This document shows, in pieces, positions 1 to 7,980 of a stretch of DNA of 22,475 nt. The translations under genes were made by a program, and so were the position numbers. Source of the stretch: Reticulitermes lucifugus. Taxonomy: Eukaryota; Arthropoda; Insecta; Blattodea; Rhinotermitidae. Position 1 is the stretch's first letter. Each line of letters opens with the position of its first letter. Under the pieces are notes generated by a model, which was given only the letters and a program-made list of their open reading frames with translations, ran no database searches and was not told the origin of the DNA. The stretch covers positions 1-22,475 of the forward strand of contig JAKCWW010010046.1 in the NCBI GenBank assembly GCA_026260175.1, read 5' to 3'.

Positions 1-1500
1 TTACTATGCATAATGTTGTTATGTTTATTATGATGTTTATAGTAACTACGTTTAGTTAGTGCTGCTTATATGCTGCTTATAGACATTTACATGTTATGGT
101 GCAGTGTTACCATCATATCATTCTGCGCAGTGGTAAATGAGGAAGCTTCTACATGCACTTAAACAAAAATATGCTTTTAATCATAAATACAGTTAAACTT
201 GTGGTGAAATGTAGTGATTTGTATCCAAATATTAACATAATACATCAAGGTTTATTTTTCTTTTTCACCATGTTTTCTGTTGCCATATTAATTTCTGTAG
301 TCATTGATACATAATGTTATATTGATAAAAAATTACTAGCGAATCAGAAGACAAAACGGGCCTTGTATTGGGGTAGCTGTTCCATTGATTTGCTTAAGGT
401 TAAGTTGCTTCGTGGTATTTTTTCCCCATTTTTTTTTTAACTGATCATTAATTAATTTTTCATTGGAAGTGACTGTAAATAAGTTACAGACTGGACTGAG
501 TCAGTGGTCTAGGTGCCTGTGTTAGTCAGTGATAACATGAAAAATGGGATTATAGGTGTTGCTGTATGTACCATGTAAATGCATAATTTTTTGTGCTTTT
601 ATAAATGTAGAATCTTTCAAGTACTCTTAGGAAATTGCCTGTTTACATGTACAGTACATAAAATATTTACTGTTTCTTCTCTTATACCATAGATATGTCC
701 TGTATTCAGAATGTTGTCCATAGCTGGTTTTGGCTTGGTGATTGCTGTTATAATTCATGTGTTCTTTGCATCTGGTTGTGGAAGTCCTGGTCATTTTGGC
801 CTACATAAGCTTTGCCATGGTCTAGACACTTCAGTTGATTTATTCCACTGTAGAATTTACTAATATGTTTACTTTTATTCTCAGGTTTTGTTGTATTGTA
901 TCCTCCTGTTCTAAATGCTATTTATAGGTTAGTATTCCTAACAAGATTCATAATTTTTCTGGTTTCATTACAGATATGTGAATATAGCCCATTTTGATTT
1001 TGGTGCTTTTTGGATTGTTTCTTCTTTTCTGTTATAAGGTTAAGTGGACTGTGTCATGTGTTATCACTGCTTTTTCTGTTTCTTCGTCTAATTATGCATT
1101 CTGTTTATGATAAATTTTATAGCTAAGCCTTATTGTTTGGTTTGTCCTGAGTTCAGATTTTTACATATAGTGTTTCTAGGGAGCTACAGGAAGGTGTTAT
1201 GTCTTCCCTATCCCTGCCTTGCTTTTACATGTTAAGTACTACACATGTTTTAGATTCCATAGGGTGGGAAGTGTATGTAAAGGTATTGCATATAACATAG
1301 AAGCAGTAGAACTAACCTGACCTGGTGTGATGATTTAAATAATTATGCATAAGATATAGCAAGAGGTTCAAAACACCACAGCAGAAAAATAAAACTCCAG
1401 CAACAGCAGGCTACATGCGTGTGGATTATATATGAGGAGATTAAATAAATCACCAGTTCATATAATTTGTAAGCATGACAGGTCTGACTGGACATGAACA
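1..1500. other. AT-rich non-coding stretch, probably intron of the upstream gene
   Basis: No convincing exon, RNA gene or repeat family was recognised here. The sequence is T-rich with many short homopolymer runs, as expected of an intron. A 50-codon ORF at 711-863 has a hydrophobic start, but it lies in T-rich sequence where hydrophobic residues arise by chance. Because the terminal exon of a plus-strand gene begins at 1850, this stretch is most simply intron or earlier UTR of that gene. Confidence 0.4.
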
Positions 1501-1511
1501 TATTTTTTTAA

Positions 1512-1796
1512 AGGTCTGGTCAAGAACCTCATTCCAGATTCTCTGGTGCCAACCAGAGGGATTATGACCTTCATAGAGACCCTGCATATAATGGCAGTAA
1601 ACTCTAGCAGGTCACTGGGCCTAAGATGCAGAAGGATGATGATAAAAAGTGGTAACTTTTGTCCAAGGTTGGTATCAGAAAAACTCTTTCGGAAGAGTCG
1701 TTATCATTTGATGAGGGAACAGGTGTACTGTCATGGCAGGTTGTCACTGACCAAAAACATGTAAAGGCACAAAGAAAATCTGGTAGCATAAAGTAA
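1512..1796 (+). pseudogene. Coding-like frame with two in-frame stops (decayed exon or chance)
   Basis: One reading frame runs from 1512 to a TAA at 1794 and is broken only by TAG at 1605 and TAA at 1653. The three pieces read like protein. The first is hydrophilic and Arg/Ser/Gly-rich (SGANQRDYDLHRDPAYNG). The second contains QKDDDKKW. The third contains KTLSEESLSFDEGTGVLSW. A possible acceptor (AAAG) precedes the frame. It lies only 53 bases upstream of the terminal exon at 1850, so it may be a degraded exon, a retained-intron segment or a fragment of a processed copy. I do not recognise the family. The chance explanation remains open because plus-strand ORFs of this size occur in non-coding DNA. 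Confidence 0.25.
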
Positions 1797-1849
1797 TATA
1801 ATTGACATTTTTTACAATTGTTTCAGTGTAACATTACTTTACTTTTCAG

Positions 1850-1984
1850 GAAGAAGTGTATGATACCATAGCAGAAAGTCTGAAGACAGAGGCTAGAATT
1901 GTCCAGAAACGACAAAAAGGAGGTGACTTGAGGTTTCAGATCCTGCCACCTAAAGAGGAAACAAAAGAATCTTCAGGAGGCTGA
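1850..1984 (+). CDS. Terminal coding exon of an unidentified upstream gene (partial)
   Basis: A good acceptor (TTACTTTTCAG, ending at 1849) opens a 45-codon phase-0 frame that ends in TGA at 1982-1984. The peptide starts EEVYDTIAESLKTEARIVQ and ends in PPKEETKESSGG. It has an amphipathic, coiled-coil-like N-terminal half followed by a charged, probably disordered tail. A 3' UTR follows and ends at an AATAAA. Taken together, these point to a real last exon whose gene begins to the left of the window. I cannot name the protein: the tail is low-complexity and no catalytic motif is visible. The gene is on the same strand as spondin, so the two lie head to tail. Confidence 0.6.
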   Translation, partial: EEVYDTIAESLKTEARIVQKRQKGGDLRFQILPPKEETKESSGG

Positions 1985-2310
1985 TGCTGCCAAAGTGTAT
2001 AACACATTTTTAGTGTATTTTAATTTATGCCTTTCTGAACATAGTGTGAGGAAGTAACCATGCATATATTATGCATGTCTTCACTGTGGGAGATGACACT
2101 GGTAAATTTCCTTGTATTTTGACTTCTCGGAGGTTTCATCTCAGGTTTGGCATGGCATGACTTAACATGAAAAAGCACTTGATGACACTTCCAAGAAAAG
2201 TAATTTGTGAAAGTAAATAGAACTGTGTTATGTACAGACCAAATAAGATTTGAAGGTATATCAATTATTGCTGGAATATATGTTGTGTTGTAGCAATTAG
2301 GACTTTTTAT

Positions 2311-2316
2311 AATAAA
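2311..2316 (+). terminator. Candidate poly(A) signal of the upstream gene
   Basis: AATAAA lies about 330 bases after the TGA at 1984, a normal 3' UTR length. The sequence after it is moderately T/G-containing. Another AATAAA lies near 2585 and could be an alternative site. Motif only; no cleavage evidence. Confidence 0.5.
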
Positions 2317-2339
2317 AGTAAGATGGCATACCACAGTGA

Positions 2340-2880
2340 TCTGTCAGTTATTTTGTGTTTGTATTTATGCTTTGTTCATAATTCATAATGGAGAAGGAAT
2401 GTACACTGAAGTACTATGTGGTTTTCATTAATCTCTCAGCAAAGGCCAGGAATGTACCTTCATATATATATCAAAACAACCTCACTATTTATGCTTACTT
2501 CCCATGAGGTTAAAGATAGACTCTAACCCCTACAACTGAAATAGCATCAGTAAATAACCTATGACTGTATTAATCATGGACCATAATAAACCTGTCGGAT
2601 CACATTTAACGCTGGAGTAGTTCAACAGGAACACTGTTCATACATAATTTTCAAGTTTGCAGTTTGAATGAAATGCCTTAACTACAAGAGAAGTAATTGA
2701 GTGAAGGGATCATAACGTTCATGTGGTGCAGTGTATTAAAAGATCAGACGCATAAAACCACTCTGACAAAACATGCAAGGTTAAATGTTTCAGTGTGTTT
2801 ACAGGAAATGATGTGTGTGAGTTTCATCTGTCCAATGGCTTCCAAGGACACTAGGCATTGTACAAGATAAAAAAAAAAAG
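2340..2880. other. Intergenic stretch with nothing recognised
   Basis: AT-rich sequence with no ORF of coding character, no repeat family and no RNA gene that I can support. It separates the upstream gene's 3' end from the CpG-richer region. Confidence 0.4.
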
Positions 2881-4620
2881 CCTAGTGCGTGGGGAATGTG
2901 CTCGCAATTTTACAATGCTATATTTACGGACATTTGATTTTCTAATGTTAAATTCGTGTTTTTGTTGTAGTCTATATTTTGATGGTCTCGAACTGATGAG
3001 CTGCCTTTCCGGCACCGCGAATTTTAACATTTTGCAAATCAGCCCGTTTCTTATCACGGGAGTGGGAGTGTATATCGCTCCATTAAAACCGCCATTTTAT
3101 ACAAAGTTGTGACAATTTTGCTACCAAAACTAGGGTTAACAGGACGAAAGCGCATTAGAATTTGTAGTCATTGCACGAATTTTGGCCGGAACGATGTTCC
3201 TGTTGATACAAAAAATAAAAGTGTTCTTGTAAATATAAGCACAGTAAAAGAAAGCTTTTCTGAAAGATTTCTTACCGTTGCGATTGTCAACATTTCTTAA
3301 TTCGACTACTGTTTGTAGTTCATTATTCGCTTTCATGTTGTACGTTCACGTTGCAATTACAGCAATGTATTCTCAGAACAATTGATTTAGTGCGTCTTTC
3401 TGGTGGTCCATTTTTCAGAGTGGTAACGTTTTCTTCCATGTTTCCTACCCACGTGCATCCAGCCTGTTACCTCAGAAGTCCAGACCAAGACGCCGTAGTA
3501 AATCCGCACGAGGCTAGGTTCGAGGGTTACTGTCCGTTTTTGCGTTGCTGTAATCGCCTGGGTCACAGATTATCTAGTTATTGGGTTATTGGGTCACCAC
3601 AATCCTTTCTCATAGATTTCGTCATTATGTTGCTGCCTCTCCATCCATCAATCCACGATACACGAGAAGCAATTCTGTAAGCAACGGTAGTGCACATAAG
3701 TCTACTGTATGGATACTTCGGGTGACGTTGGGCTTGATAAATATCTATATGGATTAAAATGTGTAATTTAATTCAAATCGTAATGGAACTTATTGATATA
3801 ATGTTTGGAAAGATGAGGAAATTCTGAGCAGAATGATCGTGCATTTGTTTGCTTTATTTTGCTCCTAATTGTCGTTTTAAAATCTGATATCAAAATAAAC
3901 AATTCGGAGTCTGTAAACGCTAAATTGTGACGCAAGTGATGTATAGTTCTGAGGTTAGTACCGCAATAGTAAACAGATCTTATTTTCGTAATTAGTGCAG
4001 TCTGTCAGCAGTTTGCAACATCTCGCAGTTGGTGTTTTGACGCGATGCGTGTGGATGTAGTTTTTTTAAAGCCAACTTTATTTTGAGGCAAGGTAGGTTA
4101 GTAAAGTTACATGTAGTCAAATTGGTGACGTGCTTTTGTGGACTCAAATTTTAGATTGTACACTGAGCTTAAAGCTTCGGTTTAATGTATTTTACCATTT
4201 CGGAAGTATTACGCCAAAATCCATGATGGCCTACTGGCGTTTTAGTGTTTACATTAGTGCTCTGGGCAGTAGCATGCGGAGATGGCAGTGACGGAATGTT
4301 CAGAATTCAACAACATCCTTTACGAATGTGTGAGGGGGGGGGACCAGAAATTATGGTTATTTTTGTACGTACAAAATGTTGTTATGAAAGGATTACGGGA
4401 GGTTTATTAATTCATGGAAAACGTAAATTCTAACGCTACTGAGTTTACAGGAAAGTGTTTGATGTAAAGTAGTGTGGAAAGTCCTTCGCAAAACTTGTAG
4501 CCAATTCGATTGCCGTCCAGGACGTTCTGTCACTGACTGATTCTTGGTTTATTAAATTATATTTCTTGAGTTGCGTAGCTTTTGTAGGCTAAATGTTACG
4601 ACGTCTTGTGAATTATTTTG
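2880..4620. promoter_or_regulatory. CpG-richer region, candidate promoter/5' UTR zone of the spondin gene
   Basis: CG dinucleotides are clearly denser here (clusters near 3010-3200, 3440-3560, 4020-4035 and 4600) than in the gene body and its introns, where CG is rare. In insects with gene-body CpG methylation, unmethylated promoters keep CG, so this is a reasonable place for transcription start and a non-coding first exon of the downstream gene. A strong-looking donor (AAG|GTAGGT) lies near 4091, and a CACGTG E-box core at about 3451. No TATA box or initiator could be assigned. ORFs such as 3351-3680 show no family resemblance. Confidence 0.3.
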
Positions 4621-4627
4621 TGGAAAC

Positions 4628-5361
4628 ATGGACGTCGGCAGCGTGGTGCAAGGCGGTGGACCTGCACCACCGTGGGATTTTGACAAAATCTACTTTTTTA
4701 TATGTAATAAGTTATTAAATTGAACAATAAAAATTCTACAATAACAAAGGTAAATTTCGTACAGTTTGTGACTTATATAGTTGCTATGTTTAAATAAAAA
4801 TTATGGTCTTCACGGCTTATCTGCAATTAATCACATTACATATAGGTAATGTGCACCACCTTGTGAAAAAAAGTACTGCCGGCGTTGTTTGGAAATTATA
4901 TGGAAATTTTTAAGGTACTATCCCAACATTTGCCTGGAAGTACTAAGGAAGGCTGTGGCAACCCTCAGAATAGGTAGTTTCTGGCCCAAGATACGATCTC
5001 CATACACCCCTAATACGGAGCAGGCATAGCAACAGCGATATCGGTAACATTTGCTGATGTAGCTGATTCATATTGTCTCTCAGTCATTTGCCCAAAGTTT
5101 TTGGAGCACAGAAAATATCTGGAAAGTAGCCTGACTAGTAAACGGAGTGTGGTCGAGAAGAGACTTTACCAGCATTTGGGGTTAATGAGGAAAGGAAGCC
5201 TCACTGCTAGATTCGAACCGCGTCTTTTGGAGAACGCGGCAAGAGTGCTACACAGTTTGCTCGTCATCTTACCACCTGATAAGGATTCAAGCCCATTCAT
5301 TGATCAGAGCATGCTTAAATTTGACATTCCTGTCAAAAGGGATGATGAATGGCAAGAATAA
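4628..5361 (+). CDS. Speculative two-exon small gene, function unknown
   Basis: An ATG at 4628 in good Kozak context (AAACATGG) opens a frame beginning MDVGSVVQGGGPAPPWDFD. Unspliced it stops at 4721-4723 after 31 codons. A possible donor (GT at 4704) leaves phase 1, and an acceptor (TCTCTCAG ending at 5083) restores the frame into an ORF that runs to TAA at 5359-5361. The result would be about 117 residues. The second part is basic and helical-looking, with ESSLTSKRSVVEKRLYQHLG and a C-terminal VKRDDEWQE. The second ORF alone is open from 5014. I recognise no family, the donor is weak, and either piece could be chance or a transposon remnant. Confidence 0.22.
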
Positions 5362-5460
5362 GCAGCTGTTCAGGGTTGGATAGGCATTCAGGTAATCGGA
5401 GACAGGCTCTGTGAAACATGGGGTTAAGTTTGATATTATTCATTCCTTGCATTATTATTA

Positions 5461-6041
5461 CAATCAATCACGTTCATCAACAAATGCACACAATAAGGTA
5501 AAGTTTACCCTAGAACAGGCGCTAGATGGGGGTGGGTGGTTGACGCCACACCCCGGCCGCTTTACCCCCGGGAATGACCCGGTACCCATTGTACAGGGGG
5601 CAGTTGCAAAAAATATTTTGAAATCTGAAAGAATGATGTGGAATTTTTTGAATGATCCAGACAATATTCCTGGGTAGGCCCCAGGGCCGGTCTGGACGGG
5701 TGCTGAAAATCTCGCCCCCACCGGGTTTCGATCCCCGGACCGACTACGCTATCCCGGCCCTTAACAAATGCACACAATAGCATTACAAACTGTACATAAG
5801 TTTTAAAAAAACTCCTACATGTTTCCGCGCCGAGGCGCCATCCTCAGGGAATCTCAAATACGACGGCAGGAAGGAGTAGAAGCACCAATACATCAATACT
5901 TCCCAGATTGACGTATTGGTGCTTGTACTTCTTGGTATTTGAGACTCACTGAGGATGGCGCATCGGCGCCGAAACGTGTAGGAAAACTTATGTAGAGTTT
6001 GTAACCCTATTGTGTGCATTTGGTTGTGAGTGTGATTGATT
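5461..6041. mobile_element. Fold-back (long inverted repeat) MITE, interrupted by a SINE
   Basis: The arms are imperfect inverted repeats. The left arm is 5461-5495 plus 5763-5897 and the right arm 5907-6041, with a short loop (ACTTCCCAG, 5898-5906). Matching arm segments include CAATCAATCAC, AAATGCACACAATA, GCGCCATCCTCAG and AGCACCAATAC with their reverse complements on the right. There is no coding capacity, so it is a non-autonomous element. No clear target duplication was found outside the arms, so exact ends and superfamily are uncertain. ORFs reported within it are by-products of the repeat. Confidence 0.8.
5496..5762 (-). mobile_element. tRNA-derived SINE, copy A, with 17-bp target duplication
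   Basis: This 267-bp insertion is flanked by a perfect direct repeat AACAAATGCACACAATA (5479-5495 and 5763-5779), a target-site duplication inside the left arm of the fold-back element. Read on the minus strand it starts GGGCCGGGATAGCGTAGTCG, which contains a pol III box A-like TAGCGTAGTCGG. A box B-like GGGATCGAAACCC follows unusually closely, so the tRNA head may be internally shortened. The body carries the family motif GGTACC followed by GGGGTAAAGC, and the end is AACTTTACC. It is GC-richer than its surroundings, which suggests a young copy. Confidence 0.85.
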
Positions 6042-6960
6042 GGGGTTATGTGCCTGTCATGTAGAACAGAAACATCTGCAATCCCTCGTACGCACATTTT
6101 TAATGAAAGTTTAAAATGTGAACTTCGTAGGAAGTGCATAATAAATGGTAACGTCGTCTCTGAGCACGTAGGTCAAAAGCGCTCGACAGATGGATGCAAT
6201 GTGCTATTACTCTGGCAAACAGTCATATTGTTGTCTTCGGGGTTATGATATCGTGTAATTTTGGAGTTGATTACAAACGTATCGTTTCGTTTAGCAGTGG
6301 CCCCCCTCGCTTCTGGGTCGGTGAGCATCTTGAGACAAGATGGCTCTGTATGTCAACAGAGACTGCATGTCTTCAGGTACGAAAATGCCTGATTTAGTGA
6401 TTTGATGTATTTGGCCAATCAAAAACAGATACCAACAACTCTTGTAAACAAAAGTTACAGTTTCAAGTCCTCCCTTCATTAATTATAATTCCTGTCAAGA
6501 GATCACCTGATGAATAGTCTTTTGGAGTGTGACACCATCTCGTCCAGTAGAAATTGACCGACATTTCGGCGTGTGGAACTTCACGTCCCTGAATCTCAAA
6601 TTTCACAGAAAAATCCCGTGTTTTTAAGGAGGGGTTCGAAGAACAATGAGAAACCTATTGATTTTGTTATGTCCGTCCATCCATCAGAAACAACGCCCCA
6701 TTTCGCCCATATTCGGTATAGTAGACATGTAACAAATTTTGTTGAATCTTTTTCTTTAATTCGGTTCATGTGAAGGGTGTGGATGAAATTTTATGTATAC
6801 TTTTTTAAGTCCTTTGACATGTTTTGTTTGAAATGTGTTTATGACACATGTATGGTATTATGCACTTGTTATCATATATTAATTATTCATCTAGTACAAG
6901 GATCATTTTATATAGGGGCCTAAAAGTCTTGTGTGTGTATTGTTTACCCTTTAATATGTT
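6042..6960. other. Intergenic stretch, nothing firmly recognised
   Basis: No coding exon is supported. CG density stays somewhat raised to about 6330 and then falls. Sequence around 6540-6780 (two CCATCC motifs and several CG sites) could be an old repeat, but I could not assign it to a family from this window alone. Confidence 0.35.
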
Positions 6961-6964
6961 TTTA

Positions 6965-7132
6965 TTAACCCTTCATTGCCTGCCTTGGTGCACTGTACAG
7001 GCCTATTCTTCACATCCTGCTAGCCACGGTGCACAGTATGGTCGTGAATGCATTTAAGGTTACTATAAAATTAAAACCTTTCTGTCCTGGGCAGTAGCTG
7101 GAATTAGAACCCTAGCATCAATGAAGGGTTAA
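6965..7132. mobile_element. piggyBac-type MITE with TTAA target sites
   Basis: Perfect inverted ends flank a 160-bp core: TTAACCCTTCATTG at 6965-6978 and its exact complement CAATGAAGGGTTAA at 7119-7132. The outer TTAA on each side fits the TTAA duplication of piggyBac-superfamily transposons, and termini starting CCC next to TTAA are typical of that superfamily. The internal sequence has no ORF, so it would need a transposase supplied elsewhere. Short internal motifs GGTGCAC(T/A) occur twice. Confidence 0.8.
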
Positions 7133-7483
7133 ACTTTATGTACAGCTTCTCTGTTATGTTGAAATATTGGAAAGTATACATTTTAGTTTAAAAATCATAC
7201 TTAAATTAAATTCACCTGAAGTCACCTGAGCCACACTTATTGTTTGTGTCATCACATTAAGCAGATCAGAACCATATTCTGGGAAATAATTTTAAAGTAA
7301 ATCAACCTAAATTTGGAGGTGGCATATCCTTAACAGCACATGCAATGTCTACACCACTATAGCAGAGCTTTTAGTTTGTGAGAAAATTAGCACCATGTGA
7401 GGGTGAAGTAGGCTTTAGTGTAGGTGAGATTTTGTACACCTTATCATACCTGATATTATTATACCTGATATTAAGCAGATATG
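7133..7483. other. 5' flank, nothing recognised
   Basis: AT-rich sequence between the MITE and the C/A-rich tract. A short direct repeat (TACCTGATATTA) occurs twice near 7446-7473. No exon or regulatory element can be supported. Confidence 0.35.
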
Positions 7484-7700
7484 CTAATCCAACCTGAACC
7501 AAGCCAAACTATTCTCAGTCAACCATAACCAAACCAGTCAAACCAACCTAACCAAATGCAAGCCAAACCATCGTGACCTGACCCAACAAGACCATGAACA
7601 GACCATTTTGAAGTGGCTAACCCAGTCCAAATCAGACCATTTGAAGTCAGTCCAACCAAATGCAAGCCAGACCATTCCAAGCTGACTTATATCAACCATT
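7484..7700 (+). repeat. C/A-rich, G-poor degenerate AACC-like repeat tract
   Basis: The plus strand is dominated by CCAA, AACC and ACCA words. Longer internal duplications exist. ACCAAATGCAAGCCA occurs at 7551 and 7655, each time followed by AACCAT or GACCAT. CAGACCATTTTGAAGT (near 7599) matches CAGACCATTTGAAGT (near 7633). The tract ends about 100 bases before the first spondin coding exon. It may be an old minisatellite or a 5' leader segment. Its mRNA-sense strand would be largely unstructured. Confidence 0.55.
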
Positions 7701-7799
7701 CAGTGACCATAAATGCTCCTGTTTTTGACTACATTTTGTTTGGTTCTGACCATTGTGCCTCATATCTGTATGATCTCAAATTAGTTACAGACTTAAAAT

Positions 7800-7980
7800 A
7801 TGCAGCCTCTTATTCATTTCATCATCTCCATACTGGTTGCTATAGCACTAAACATGGTGAAGGCTGTTTGCTGTAGTCGTGATTCAGAAGATATACAATT
7901 GCCACAATCGGTGAATAATCGTTTCAAAATTGGGATTAGTGGAAACCCTGACAAATATGTGCCAGGAGGAGTCTATGCAG
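7800..7980 (+). CDS. Spon1: Spondin exon 1: signal peptide and start of Reeler domain
   Basis: The ATG at 7800 has A at -3, and an in-frame TAA at 7794 lies just before it. Residues 4-17 form a hydrophobic core, and cleavage is likely near A22. The mature protein would begin close to C24-C25, the usual place for the first Reeler cysteine. The Reeler motif GNPDKYVPGGVY (48-59) corresponds to the vertebrate segment ending in PGTSY. The exon ends in phase 1 at the donor CAG|GTATGA. A possible acceptor (TTAGTTACAG ending at 7790) would make this the second exon after a non-coding leader. Confidence 0.93.

Noticed and set aside
711..863. 50-codon ORF with a hydrophobic N-terminus
   Set aside because: T-rich DNA yields hydrophobic codons by chance. 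There is no family resemblance, good splice context or downstream continuation.
3351..3680. 109-codon plus-strand ORF
   Set aside because: No domain, repeat pattern or splice signal supports it. It lies in the CpG-richer flank, where stops are rarer.
5783..6139. 118-codon minus-strand ORF
   Set aside because: It lies across the arms of the fold-back element, so its length reflects the inverted repeat and not a gene.
7543..7556. Telomere-like CCTAA words
   Set aside because: Only one unit occurs within an irregular AACC tract; there is no tandem (TTAGG)n array.
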